A stretch of DNA of 64,000 nucleotides from Renibacterium salmoninarum ATCC 33209. Lineage in GTDB: Bacteria > Actinomycetota > Actinomycetes > Actinomycetales > Micrococcaceae. Made by a program: the position numbers and the translations under genes. The notes under the pieces are model-generated. The model did no database searches. It worked only from the letters and a program-made list of their open reading frames with translations, and was not told where the DNA came from. Below are positions 17,562 to 26,728 of this stretch, in pieces. Each line of letters starts with the position of its first letter. Positions within the stretch are counted from its first letter, which is position 1. Location: contig NC_010168.1 in assembly GCF_000018885.1 (NCBI RefSeq), forward strand, positions 310,001-374,000, given 5' to 3'.

Positions 17562-19115
17562 TCAACACTGCAACCCGTCCTGTGGCGTCTTCCCATCCAC
17601 AAAATAGCCGTCAACTGCGTTTTGAATGCAGGAATTGGACCGTCCATACGCGGTGTGACCGTCGCCGTCCCAGGTCACCAAAACGCCAGCGGCTAGTTGT
17701 TTCCGCAGCGCCTGTGCCCACGGGTAGGGCGTTGCGGGATCGCGAGTGGTGCCAATGACTACAATTGGGCCGGTTCCTTGTGCGGAAATCGGATGCGGTT
17801 TGGCTACAGACTGATACGGCCAGTTCTTGCAGGTCAATCCCGAGTAGCCCAAGTACTTTCCGAAAGTTGGCGATGCGGTTTGTAAAGCCAGCGACTCGGC
17901 GCGCAACGCTGAGATATCGGTGTCCATTTGATAATCGAGGCAATTGATTGCGGTGAAGGCAAAAGCGGTGTTGGAGCTGTACTTGCCGGTGTTTGGATCA
18001 CGATCGGCCGCATAGTCGGCAAGGTCCATCATGCCGTTGGGGTCACCATTGGCGGCGTCGGTCAACCTAGCTTGTAAGACGCTCCACAGATCAGTCGAAT
18101 ACATAGCTAGTGATAACGCAGAACTAAAGCCGCTGCCAGTGAGCAACCTGCCGTCTTTGGTCTTTTGCGGAGTTTTCTCATACTGCGCGTTGAGATCCCG
18201 CACTTGCTGAACTATTTGTTCGGGGCTGCCGCGGAAAGGGCATCCTTTAGCTTGCGCGCAATTCTCAGCCCAAGAGTTGATAGCGGCCTCGAACGCCTTT
18301 GCCTGGCCCATACCCAATGTCTCAATTGTCAGCGTGGGGTCTAGCGCGCCGTCGAGCACAAACTTGCCCACTTTGGCCGGGAACAGCTCCGTGTAAGTGG
18401 CGCCAAGCTTAGTTCCGTAGGAGAAACCCAAGTAATCAAGCTTCGCCGAGTTCACTACTGCACGGAGAATATCGAGATCCTTCGCCGAGGAGATCGTATC
18501 TACAAAACCGAGCACCGCACCGGTATTTTGCTTGCATTGCGCAATGTCATTGATGTTTTGCTTTTCAAAAGCGGCAACGCCGGCGTCGGTTTGTAAGTCA
18601 TGGTCGGTTTGGCGTTCTTTGTCTTGGTCTGCATCGCTGATGCACGTTACGGGCGCCGATCGTTTCACGCCGCGTGGGTCAAAGCCGACCATGTTGTAGG
18701 CCGAACGTAGCTTCGCCGAGAACAGTGAGCTGCTCTGCGAAACCATGTCGTAGCCAGAGCCGCCGGGGCCCCCCGGATTTACCAAGATCGAGCCGATCGC
18801 GTTACCAGTTGCCGGAAGTTTCACCGCGGCAAGCTCAAGGGAGTCTCCCTGCGGATTGGCATAATCCACTGGCACTTTGACCTTGGTGCACTGCATGTTC
18901 TTTTCGCAGCTGGTCCACGTCAGTTGCTGGGTGTAAAAACTCTTCAAGTTATCCGGCGCGTCCGCAACAACTGAGGGGTCCTGGCTTTGTTGACTGCTCG
19001 GTGCTGGGAACACCGGTGTGCAGGCGCTAAGCGTCAGCGACCCAGCGAGCAGTACGACGGCGGCCCGCAGCAAAGTCTGGTAGCGGCTTTGTCGGGACGG
19101 GCGGACATTTCGCAT
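17562..19115 (-). CDS. Lipoprotein alpha/beta-hydrolase, tripeptidyl aminopeptidase type
   Basis: A 517-residue secreted peptidase of the Streptomyces Tap / SlpD-E family. It has a lipoprotein signal ending LTLSAC (lipobox Cys ~32), the alpha/beta-hydrolase oxyanion region LVNPGGPGGSG, FDPRGVKRS, nucleophile Ser in YLGFSYGTKLG, and the C-terminal TAP domain with Asp in GTTRDPATPYPWA and His in WDGDGHTAYG. It should release N-terminal tripeptides or hydrophobic amino acids outside the membrane, supporting peptide nutrition. It converges with phnE, 20 bases between the stops. Confidence 0.9.
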   Translation of the reverse strand: MRNVRPSRQSRYQTLLRAAVVLLAGSLTLSACTPVFPAPSSQQSQDPSVVADAPDNLKSFYTQQLTWTSCEKNMQCTKVKVPVDYANPQGDSLELAAVKLPATGNAIGSILVNPGGPGGSGYDMVSQSSSLFSAKLRSAYNMVGFDPRGVKRSAPVTCISDADQDKERQTDHDLQTDAGVAAFEKQNINDIAQCKQNTGAVLGFVDTISSAKDLDILRAVVNSAKLDYLGFSYGTKLGATYTELFPAKVGKFVLDGALDPTLTIETLGMGQAKAFEAAINSWAENCAQAKGCPFRGSPEQIVQQVRDLNAQYEKTPQKTKDGRLLTGSGFSSALSLAMYSTDLWSVLQARLTDAANGDPNGMMDLADYAADRDPNTGKYSSNTAFAFTAINCLDYQMDTDISALRAESLALQTASPTFGKYLGYSGLTCKNWPYQSVAKPHPISAQGTGPIVVIGTTRDPATPYPWAQALRKQLAAGVLVTWDGDGHTAYGRSNSCIQNAVDGYFVDGKTPQDGLQC

Positions 19116-19139
19116 GAAGGCTCCTTGCAGCGGACGGCG

Positions 19140-20294
19140 TTACAACAAACTTACCGTCATCGCTTCAATCGCCAAGAGTGGGGCCACGTTACTACCCACA
19201 ATTCGCCGTCGAACCTCGCTGATGGATTCGATGCGTGCCAGCGAGACTTCGGCGCTTGAACGGCTGGCAAAATCAGCCAATTCAGATCGCATTCCGGCGT
19301 TGACTAGCTCGTGATCCGCCGCTTGATTGCTGGAAATCTGAATCAACATGACGTCGCGGTAAAAAGAAAGCAAATCTGTTAATGCGCGGTCCAAGGTGTC
19401 CGTGATTGACCGTTTTGATCGACGTTTTTGATCTTCTTCGAGTTGGCGCACTTGTGCGCGCATTGACGGCGGCAAAGTACCGGTTTCCGGCGCGCCCAGC
19501 GATCGCAACAGTGCTTCTTTGTCCACGGCATCGCGTTGTTCGTTGGAAGAGGCGGCTTCCGCTGTGGCCAACTCGACTAAGGATCCAGCGGCCCGGACTG
19601 CCTCTGAAACGCCGCGTAGCCCAAGCGGTAACCGGACGGTCGCTTCGCGACGGCCGCGGGCACCTTCGTCCTGAGCCAGACGCCGCGCAATGCCAACATG
19701 GCTTTGCGCGGCCCGCGCGCAAGCCAAAGCTAATGTTGGCTCGATTCCGTCGCGAGATACTAAGAGCTCGGCCACGTCCTGCACCGGAGGCACTCGCAAC
19801 GTGACCAACCGGCAACGCGAACGAATAGTAACTAAGACATCTGCCGGGCTGGGCGTGCATAAGATCCACAACGTGCGCGGCGGCGGCTCCTCGATCGCCT
19901 TGAGCAAGACGTTGGTGGTGCGTTCAGCCATCCGGTCTGCATCGCCGATGATGATAATCCGCCATCGTGCAGATGCGGGCCGGTCTTGTGCTTTGGTGAC
20001 CAATTCTCGAGCTTCATCGATGCTGATCGTGGTCTTTTCCGTCTCCACAAAGGTGACGTCGGAATGAGTTCCGGCCAGCACTGTGTGGCACGCATGGCAG
20101 CTGCCACAGCCACGTTCCGCGGGGTCGACTTGCTCGCAGATCAACGTTGCAGCAAATGCTTTGGCGGCGTTTGACCGACCAGAACCAGGCGGGCCGGTAA
20201 ACAACCAGGCATGGACTGGAATCTCTTCAAGGGCTGCTTTGCGCAACTGTGCCACAACGGTCTGTTGCCCCTGTAAGTCGTCCCAGACGCTCAT
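19140..20294 (-). CDS. holB: DNA polymerase III delta-prime subunit
   Basis: A 384-residue clamp-loader subunit. Walker A-like GPPGSGRS is near residue 34, followed by the four-cysteine zinc module CGSCHACH with an upstream Cys (ICEQVDPAERGCG), IIIIGDADRM, LLKAIEEPPPRT and SRCRLVTL (sensor and arginine-finger region). It loads the sliding clamp together with the gamma/tau and delta subunits. Its start overlaps the tmk stop by 4 bases, the standard tmk-holB arrangement of actinobacteria. Complete. Confidence 0.93.
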   Translation of the reverse strand: MSVWDDLQGQQTVVAQLRKAALEEIPVHAWLFTGPPGSGRSNAAKAFAATLICEQVDPAERGCGSCHACHTVLAGTHSDVTFVETEKTTISIDEARELVTKAQDRPASARWRIIIIGDADRMAERTTNVLLKAIEEPPPRTLWILCTPSPADVLVTIRSRCRLVTLRVPPVQDVAELLVSRDGIEPTLALACARAAQSHVGIARRLAQDEGARGRREATVRLPLGLRGVSEAVRAAGSLVELATAEAASSNEQRDAVDKEALLRSLGAPETGTLPPSMRAQVRQLEEDQKRRSKRSITDTLDRALTDLLSFYRDVMLIQISSNQAADHELVNAGMRSELADFASRSSAEVSLARIESISEVRRRIVGSNVAPLLAIEAMTVSLL

Positions 20295-20956
20295 AAGAGT
20301 TCCTTGGCTCGTTGCAGGATTGCCTGCTGAAGCTCGTCGATGCTGAGCCGCGCATTGAGGATGAGGTATTGCTTTGGCCGAGCGGATGCTAAATTCAAAA
20401 AGGCTTGCCGAATGCGGTCATGAAAATTATCTGGTTCGGACTCTAAACGATCTGGCCTTGCCCCTGCTCGACGGTTGCGACCTTCGTTCGCGGCGACGTC
20501 GAGAAGGATCGTCAATTCTGGCAGCAGGCCCGCAGTTGCCCATTCATTAACCTTGCGTACCTCGTCTTCACCCAAGTCGCGACCGGCGCCCTGGTACGCA
20601 ATGGACGAGTCGATATATCGATCAGTGATAACGACTTTTCCTTCGGCAAGAGCTGGCCGAATAACTTGTTCGGCGTGTGCGGCGCGTGCAGCGGCAAACA
20701 GCAAAGCTTCAGTACGGGCGTCTATCTGGCCTTGACCATGGTCTAAGACTAGGGAGCGAAGTTTTTCTCCTACCGGTGTACCGCCCGGTTCACGAGTCAG
20801 CACTACTTGGCGACCTAAATCCTTAAGCGCAGCGGCAAGTAACCGTGCTTGGGTGGACTTTCCAGCGCCATCGCCACCTTCGAACGCGATGAAGAAGCCA
20901 GAACGCTTGGCCGCGGACTGATCGGGTGCGACGCTGTTGGCCGGGAGGTTGCTCAC
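20291..20956 (-). CDS. tmk: Thymidylate kinase
   Basis: A 221-residue dTMP kinase. It has the P-loop FEGGDGAGKSTQ, the DR-x motif TREPGGTPVGEKLRSLVL, ITDRYIDSSIAYQGAGRDLG and the LID region NRRAGARPDRLE. It phosphorylates dTMP to dTDP. The start is a GTG at 20956; about 20 extra N-terminal residues precede the domain, so the internal start before FFIAFEGG is also possible. Translationally coupled with holB. Confidence 0.93.
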   Translation of the reverse strand: MSNLPANSVAPDQSAAKRSGFFIAFEGGDGAGKSTQARLLAAALKDLGRQVVLTREPGGTPVGEKLRSLVLDHGQGQIDARTEALLFAAARAAHAEQVIRPALAEGKVVITDRYIDSSIAYQGAGRDLGEDEVRKVNEWATAGLLPELTILLDVAANEGRNRRAGARPDRLESEPDNFHDRIRQAFLNLASARPKQYLILNARLSIDELQQAILQRAKELL

Positions 20957-21101
20957 AGGTCAAGCCTATCGAGGATCACCGACAGCTTTGATTCGGCCAA
21001 CTGATTCTTCGGTCAGGTGGCGTCAAAGGTAGGTGATCAGCCGGAGGTTTGCGCAGTGGATCCCAGATATCCGGCCGGTAAAAGGGGACATACTTGATGA
21101 A

Positions 21102-22367
21102 TTACTTAGTAACGAGCGTCATGCCGTAGGCGCTCAGTGCCGGATTTACTGGCTGGTAGTAGGCGACGTTGGGCTTGCCAACCTTTTCGCCACAAACAGC
21201 CGGCTTACCCGGTCCTTGTGAGTAGCCCTGGCCGCCCGAGGTCAAACCCTGAGCCTGAGTTCCGGACAGGATGGCGCCACCCGAGTCGCCGCCTTCAACG
21301 CAAGCGTTGTATTGGACCAGGCCGTTGACCCGATCGGTACCGCCGTCTTCGCGGCTGTAGTTTACGCTGACGTTTTTGGCCTTGATAGTGCCACAGGTCC
21401 ACTGTGTGGTTCGGCCTGACTTACAGGACGTGCCGCCAACGGCTGACTCGGTTGAACCGGTGACGTTGACGTAGGTGCCATTCTGTCGATCGACCTGAGC
21501 CTGCAGCGAGATTGCTGCCGTATTGGTGCGAATCAGGCCGTAGTCGGTACCCGGGAAGTTTGACTTCTCATGGGTACCCAGGATGGTGGTTCCTTTAGCT
21601 TCGATAGGCCGCAGCGTCGGCTTAGCACCGATCTTGGTAGTGCAGTGCCCGGCCGTCACATCGAAGGAAGCCCCCCCGGTCTTGTCCACGGCAGCGAAGC
21701 CCAGCGAGCAGACCTGCCAGTAGCCCGGTTTGCCATCAACAGGCAAGCCGTACTCTTGACCGCCATAAGCATTTGTGGTTCCAGCCAATACCGTTGTGGT
21801 CGCCGCAGTTTCCGTGAGCTTCACCGCGCTGCCGTACTGAGTCAACGCTTGGCTGACTGCGGCTGGCGTATTTGCCGGAAGTTCAACATCGACGGTATTG
21901 CTGCTGGGATTAACGCCCCAGCTGCTACCGGCCACTTCGGAGAGCAACGGCGAAAGTGCCGTCCGGAGCTGTTCGGACTGAGCTGCCGACCGGCTCATCT
22001 GCACAACCTTTTCGGCGCCATTGCCAAAGGCTGTTAATGCAGCCGTCGGATTGGTAATCCCGACGGTGAGTTTTCCGGTTGCCTGGTCGATAAATGCGCC
22101 CGAGCCAGTTGCGCCCAGTACGCCGTCGAGACGTTCTGCAGCCAACGAAAGGGCCGGTTGCTTGACCACTCGATCAGCAGCGTCATTGCTGCTCAAACCA
22201 GTGGATTCAAGGTATTTCACCGCTGCTTCAGTCGCTGATTCTGGGTGAAGGTTTGCGGGGGTAGTTGCCGGGGCAGCGGTAGCTGCGCCAGCGACGGCGC
22301 TAACCAGCAAACCTGTAGCAGCCAAGCTGCTCAAGCAGGCACGCAGAGTTGTTTTCGCCATTTTCAT
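21102..22367 (-). CDS. Secreted S1-family serine protease (alpha-lytic/streptogrisin type) with prodomain
   Basis: A 421-residue secreted protease. The signal peptide has a run of Ala and ends TAAPA (residues ~1-32); an alpha-lytic-type prodomain (residues ~40-195) acts as a folding chaperone. In the mature domain the triad is His241 (TAGHC), Asp275 (GTDYGLI) and Ser362 (GGDSGG). Cysteine pairs Cys220/Cys242 and Cys315/Cys325 fit the family disulphides. It is intact in a region full of broken genes; an extracellular protease of this sort may matter for host tissue or nutrient protein degradation, which is inference. Confidence 0.92.
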   Translation of the reverse strand: MKMAKTTLRACLSSLAATGLLVSAVAGAATAAPATTPANLHPESATEAAVKYLESTGLSSNDAADRVVKQPALSLAAERLDGVLGATGSGAFIDQATGKLTVGITNPTAALTAFGNGAEKVVQMSRSAAQSEQLRTALSPLLSEVAGSSWGVNPSSNTVDVELPANTPAAVSQALTQYGSAVKLTETAATTTVLAGTTNAYGGQEYGLPVDGKPGYWQVCSLGFAAVDKTGGASFDVTAGHCTTKIGAKPTLRPIEAKGTTILGTHEKSNFPGTDYGLIRTNTAAISLQAQVDRQNGTYVNVTGSTESAVGGTSCKSGRTTQWTCGTIKAKNVSVNYSREDGGTDRVNGLVQYNACVEGGDSGGAILSGTQAQGLTSGGQGYSQGPGKPAVCGEKVGKPNVAYYQPVNPALSAYGMTLVTK

Positions 22368-22578
22368 TCGGGGCTCCTTTGATATTTTCCATATTGCGGG
22401 GGTCCTGAAATCTCCGTACTTTTGTCGGAGATTCCTGCAACCCTAAGTTCCCTGAACGTCACCTGTGAATACTGCCAGGTGATTTGCTAGCTATTTCCCA
22501 GTTATCCTCCAGCTTTAGTAACCAGTACTTCGCATTTGGCGTCATGTGCTGGTAACACGACTGGCTTACACTCAAGGC

Positions 22579-23775
22579 GTGAGCTCATCGGAACCCCGCC
22601 AAAACAGCGATTCAACAGATCCCCTCTGCAAAAAGCGGGTCTTGACTCCGGAAACCGTTGTCGTTTCGGCCGGCAGACCTCAGCGTGAACACGATGCCGC
22701 AGTCAATCCGCCAATCGTGCTTTCTTCGACCTTTCACGGCACCGGCGAAGTCCATGATGGCGATCGTGCCTACGGCAGATATTCCAATCCCAGTTGGGAT
22801 CCTTTTCAAGATGCGCTGGCGCAACTTGAAGGCTCAGAATTACCGGGACTATTGTTTTCTTCCGGATTGGCGGCGGCTGCCGCTGCACTTGATCTGGTGC
22901 GGCCCGGTGGAGTGTTAGTTATGCCGCGGCACGCTTACCAAGGTGTGCTTGTGATGGCTGCTGAGCTCGCGGAGCGGGGTCAATTTGAGCTTCGCCTGGT
23001 GGATGTTGCCGAAACCAACGCGGTGATTGACGACCTTTCTGGAGTTGATCTTCTTTGGCTAGAAAGCCCCACTAATCCATTATTGGAAGTGGCCGAAATT
23101 GCGAAATTAGTTCAGGCGGCGAAAGCTGCGAACCAGGCGGCGATAGTGGTGGTGGACAACACTTTTGCCACCCCACTGCTGCAGCAACCGCTCAACTTGG
23201 GCGCCGACGTCGTCCTTCACTCGGTGACCAAGTATTTAGCCGGCCATTCCGACGTGGTGCTGGGCGCACTTGTCACGGGAAATGAGAAGTTGCGCTCGCA
23301 GCTCTTGCACTATCGGTCGATTCAGGGTGGCATTGCTGGCCCGTTCGAATCCTGGCTGGCGTTGCGCGGCTTGCGGACGCTCTCGGTGCGAATTTAACGC
23401 TCACAAGCTACTGCGGCAATTTTGGCAGAACGGCTCTGTTCGCACGCTGCCGTGACCGCGGTTCGGTATCCGGGTTTGAGCACAGATCCCGGTCATGAGC
23501 GGGCAAAGGCGCAGATGAGCGGATTCGGCTCAATTTTGTGTTTCGAACTTGTTGGCGGGGTGGCTGCTGCCAATGTGGTGGCTTCCGCCGTGGAGCTTTG
23601 GACGCCAGCTACCTCGCTGGGTGGCGCCGAGTCGCTTTTGGAGCGCCGACGTCGGCACGCCAACGAGCCAAAGACGGTACCGGAAAGCATGTTACGGCTG
23701 AGCGTGGGCATTGAGAACGCAGAGGATCTTTGGGCAGACCTGTGTCAAGCCTTGGATTCCGCACAAAACCGATAG
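22579..23775 (+). pseudogene. Cystathionine gamma-synthase / trans-sulfuration PLP enzyme, nonsense mutation
   Basis: A PLP-dependent Cys/Met metabolism enzyme: YGRYSNPSWDPFQDALAQLE, FSSGLAAAAAAL, LWLESPTNPLLEV, VVDNTFATPLLQQP and the PLP-lysine motif HSVTKYLAGHSD. At 23395-23397 the frame meets TAA directly after LSVRI, then continues in the same frame with RSQATAAILAERLCSHAAV through LRLSVGIENAEDLW to 23775. One GAA-to-TAA change (Glu expected in SVRFERS) explains the break. The N-terminal 270 residues lack the C-terminal domain. The GTG 22579 start directly follows a TTACACT sequence, so a leaderless message is possible; GTG 22546 is an alternative. Confidence 0.86.
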
Positions 23776-23784
23776 GCTGAAGAA

Positions 23785-24117
23785 GTGAAAATCGCTGGAA
23801 CTGTTGCCTACTGGATTATGTTGCTTGCCGGGCTCGTGGGCCTTGGCATTCAAGTATGGGCTCTGATTGATTGCCTGATTGCGCGGCCAGCGGACTTTGA
23901 ACGCGCTGGCAAACGGAGCAAAAGCTTTTGGCTAGCGATTACCGGCATTTCGGTGCTTGTTGGAGTTCTCTATACCGTCGGCGCCGGGTTTAGTTTTGCG
24001 TTGTTGCTTATGCTCGCGGCTTGCGTTGGTGCGGGCACCTATCTTGCGGATGTGCGGCCGGCCGTGCGCCAGATGCGCGGTGGCGTAAGCCAGGGCGGCT
24101 CTTACCAGCCCTGGTAG
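23785..24117 (+). CDS. DUF2516-family small membrane protein
   Basis: A 110-residue protein with three hydrophobic helices (WIMLLAGLVGLGIQVWALID, FWLAITGISVLVGVLYTVG, FALLLMLAACVGAGTYL) and a cytoplasmic-type C-terminus ending YQPW. This matches the actinobacterial DUF2516 family, whose function is unknown. It starts 9 bases after the broken PLP-enzyme gene and converges with a methyltransferase gene 7 bases downstream. Confidence 0.82.
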   Translation: MKIAGTVAYWIMLLAGLVGLGIQVWALIDCLIARPADFERAGKRSKSFWLAITGISVLVGVLYTVGAGFSFALLLMLAACVGAGTYLADVRPAVRQMRGGVSQGGSYQPW

Positions 24118-24124
24118 CCTCGGG

Positions 24125-24958
24125 CTACTCCGGTGCTACCGCGGACCAGGCAATGCTGAGCTCACCCAATCGCCATCGGGTAGCACTATCTAGCACCGGC
24201 CAGCCCGCGTTAAGGATCGATTGACAGCTAGCGATCCAGCGCTGTTTTGCACCGAATGGTGCCAAAGCCGAGTGCGCAGCCCAAGATTGGTCTAACTCGC
24301 TCAAGAATCGGTGGATCTTTTCGCCAGGAATATTATGGTGAATCGGAGCTTTAGGTAGCCTCTCGGCAACTTCCGACGGCACGCTAAAGGAGCCGAACCG
24401 CTGCGCGATGGTCAAGGAAATTGGCCCGGATTTATCAGGGGCAACCCAGGCCGAACGCCTGCCGATTTCGTCACAAGTACCGTCGACGAAAATCCCAGTC
24501 GTACTCAATCGCTGGCTGACTGCGTGCCAGATCCCTTCGACGTCGAACTCTTCGTATTGTCGCAGCACGTTGAACGCCCTGATCATGACGGGACTTCGTG
24601 GCGTCGGGATCTCAAAGCCGCCCAATAAGAAGCTCAGATTTCGGTTACCGAGTTCGCGTGCAAGTGCTTGGCCGCGGCTGACCCGGTCCGGTTCAATCTC
24701 AATACCGACCAGCTCTAGGTCAGGCTGGATTTTAGCCAGCCGAGTATAAAGTTCGACGGCGGTGGTTGGCGTGGCGCCGTACCCCAAATCCACTACCAGC
24801 GGCTGGGGATCAGTGCGTAGTCGCCAGGCCTGTGGTCCGGCTAGCCAACGGTCCACGCGACGTAGCCGGTTGGGATTGGTAGTTCCTCGAGTCACATTAC
24901 CCACCGGTTTTACCGCGCTCGAGCGCGCGATCTGTAATCTCTTAGCGCGTTCCACCAC
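24125..24958 (-). CDS. Class I SAM-dependent methyltransferase-like protein
   Basis: A 277-residue protein with a Rossmann-type SAM motif I (LVVDLGYGATPTTAVELY), an acidic motif II (LVGIEIEPDRV) and LLGGFEIPTPRSPVMIRAFN. The C-terminal half has no recognised domain. It is widespread in Micrococcaceae next to gpmA. Substrate unknown. The start at 24958 is about 50 bases from the gpmA start, so the two are divergent. Confidence 0.78.
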   Translation of the reverse strand: MVERAKRLQIARSSAVKPVGNVTRGTTNPNRLRRVDRWLAGPQAWRLRTDPQPLVVDLGYGATPTTAVELYTRLAKIQPDLELVGIEIEPDRVSRGQALARELGNRNLSFLLGGFEIPTPRSPVMIRAFNVLRQYEEFDVEGIWHAVSQRLSTTGIFVDGTCDEIGRRSAWVAPDKSGPISLTIAQRFGSFSVPSEVAERLPKAPIHHNIPGEKIHRFLSELDQSWAAHSALAPFGAKQRWIASCQSILNAGWPVLDSATRWRLGELSIAWSAVAPE

Positions 24959-25009
24959 GGCTCTTAATGTACCCGCTTCACTAGCTTCAGATTGGATAGA
25001 CTTCTAGAC

Positions 25010-25753
25010 ATGACTTATACGCTGATTTTGCTGCGCCACGGCCATAGCGAATGGAACGCCAAGAATCTCTTCACCGGTTGGGTCGACGTCGATTTGAACG
25101 ACCAAGGCCGAGCTGAGGCAGTGCGCGGCGGCCAGCTGCTGGTGGAAAACGATTTGCTACCTGACGTTTTGTATACGTCACGGCAAAAACGTGCCATCAA
25201 TACCGCCAATTTGACCCTGGCCGAAGCCGATCGTGGCTGGATTGATGTCAAGCGTTCTTGGCGGCTGAATGAGCGCCATTACGGTGCTCTGCAGGGCAAA
25301 GATAAAGCTCAAACGCTCGCGGAATTCGGCGAGGCCCAGTTTATGGAATGGCGCCGCAGCTACGATGTTCCGCCGCCGCCGCTGCCTGATGACTCCGAGT
25401 TCTCCCAGGTGGGGGATCCACGTTACGCCGATCTAGGGGACGCCATTCCGCGCACGGAATGCCTCAAAGATGTTTTGGAGCGACTGCTGTCGTACTGGGA
25501 ATCCGATATCAAAGCGGATCTGTGCGCCGGGAAGACGGTCCTGGTGACCGCGCACGGTAATTCGTTGCGCTCGTTGGTCAAACACCTTGACGGGATTTCC
25601 GACGAGGCCATTGCTGGCCTGAATATCCCTACCGGTATCCCGTTAGTTTACGAACTGGACGAGAACTTCGCACCGATTACTGCCGGTGGCCGCTATCTTG
25701 ACCCGGCTGCTGCTGCTGCGATTCAAGCAGTAGCGAATCAAGGCAAAAAATAA
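25010..25753 (+). CDS. gpmA: 2,3-bisphosphoglycerate-dependent phosphoglycerate mutase
   Basis: A 247-residue dPGM. The catalytic phospho-His is in [10 protein letters not shown] (His10); [26 protein letters not shown] and the second catalytic His in [16 protein letters not shown] follow. It interconverts 3- and 2-phosphoglycerate in glycolysis. ATG 25010 is chosen because the protein family begins [11 protein letters not shown]; an upstream in-frame start at 24992 adds six atypical residues. Intact. Confidence 0.95.
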   Translation: MTYTLILLRHGHSEWNAKNLFTGWVDVDLNDQGRAEAVRGGQLLVENDLLPDVLYTSRQKRAINTANLTLAEADRGWIDVKRSWRLNERHYGALQGKDKAQTLAEFGEAQFMEWRRSYDVPPPPLPDDSEFSQVGDPRYADLGDAIPRTECLKDVLERLLSYWESDIKADLCAGKTVLVTAHGNSLRSLVKHLDGISDEAIAGLNIPTGIPLVYELDENFAPITAGGRYLDPAAAAAIQAVANQGKK

Positions 25754-25767
25754 CCCGTTGAACACCG

Positions 25768-25824
25768 CGAGTGTCGACTTGTGGTTGCTTAGAACTGCGC
25801 TAAGCAACCACAAGTCGACACTCG
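25768..25824. terminator. 25-bp perfect hairpin between gpmA and phoU
   Basis: A perfect 25-bp inverted repeat (arms 25768-25792 and 25800-25824) with a 7-base loop, placed 15 bases after gpmA and 28 bases after the end of the convergent phoU. There is no pronounced T-run on either strand. The location fits a bidirectional terminator of the long-hairpin type. Confidence 0.72.
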
Positions 25825-25851
25825 ACGACGTTGTGTGGCGGTTGTGTGGAT

Positions 25852-26508
25852 TTAGGCGTGGGCCTCAGGCTGCCACTGGCCGGTGACCAAATAAGAAACC
25901 TTACGAGCAACAGATACGCCATGATCGCCGAAGCGTTCAAAGTAGCGGCTCGCCAAAGTGACGTCCACCGTGGTGGCGGCGGATTCATTCCAGTCTGCTG
26001 CTGCAATAGCCTTGAAAACGCTGCTGTGCAGTTCATCAATCCGAGCGTTTGACGCCGCGATCTCAGTGACCAGCTCTAAGTTGCGGGTTTCCAGCAACTC
26101 ACCCAACTGCTTAGAGATCTTAATATCTAGCGCCGCTAGCTCGTCGAACGTCACGGTCAGCGAAGCCGGAATTACTTTGGCGGGAAAACGCAAGCGAGCC
26201 AACTGAGCAATATGCCGGGCTAGATCTCCCATCCGTTCCAGAGATGCGCTCATTCGGAGCGAGCCAACAATCATCCGCAAATCGGAAGCTACCGGCCCCT
26301 GCAGCGCCAAGATGTCGATCGCTCGCTCATCAAGGTCGTTCTGCAAGAAATCGATTCGGGCGTCGGCGGCAATCACTTCCTGCGCGAGTTCGACGTCGGC
26401 GCCGGTAAATGCCTGGTTCGCCTTTTCAATGGCATCGGTAACGAGAGCTGAAATCTCAATAAGCTCTTCGCCAACCTGATGCAGCTCGGCTTGGAATACT
26501 TTGCGCAC
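25852..26508 (-). CDS. phoU: Phosphate transport/signalling regulator PhoU
   Basis: A 218-residue PhoU with two three-helix repeats: AADARIDFLQNDLDERAIDI with LRMIVGSLRMSASLERMGD in the first, and ASNARIDELHSSVFKAI with LASRYFERFGDHGVSVA in the second, each carrying the family's ERxGD metal-binding motif. It couples the Pst transporter state to the SenX3-RegX3 system, which starts 221 bp away in the divergent direction. Complete. Confidence 0.93.
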   Translation of the reverse strand: MRKVFQAELHQVGEELIEISALVTDAIEKANQAFTGADVELAQEVIAADARIDFLQNDLDERAIDILALQGPVASDLRMIVGSLRMSASLERMGDLARHIAQLARLRFPAKVIPASLTVTFDELAALDIKISKQLGELLETRNLELVTEIAASNARIDELHSSVFKAIAAADWNESAATTVDVTLASRYFERFGDHGVSVARKVSYLVTGQWQPEAHA

Positions 26509-26650
26509 GAAGCGTCCTTTCCCCTCAGTGAATACGCGGGTGTGCCAGAGAGCTCATTTTCGGAGATCTCTGGAATCAGAATAAAGCTCTTGGTGGCCAC
26601 AACCCTGCCGCCAAGCTTTCCAGCCGTCAGTGAATTCCCGGTCACGAGAA

Positions 26651-26668
26651 AGTGAACGTTGGTTGAAC
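26651..26668 (-). promoter_or_regulatory. Candidate PHO/RegX3 box between phoU and senX3
   Basis: On the reverse strand GTTCAAC and GTTCACT stand as direct repeats with an 11-base period (26668-26662 and 26657-26651). This matches the direct-repeat design of actinobacterial PHO boxes (GTTCACC, 11-bp phasing) bound by PhoP/RegX3-type regulators. It lies in the divergent phoU-senX3 promoter region, so autoregulation is plausible. Binding is inferred. Confidence 0.5.
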
Positions 26669-26728
26669 CCAGGCGAGTCAGTGCCAATCCGGCCAATTCT
26701 AAGCCCAGGCTGAGCATAAGCTAGTCCT

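Noticed and set aside
25768-25824. CRISPR-like or transposon-end interpretation of the long hairpins
   Set aside because: Each is a single, unique inverted repeat at a gene end without spacers, transposase or target duplication.
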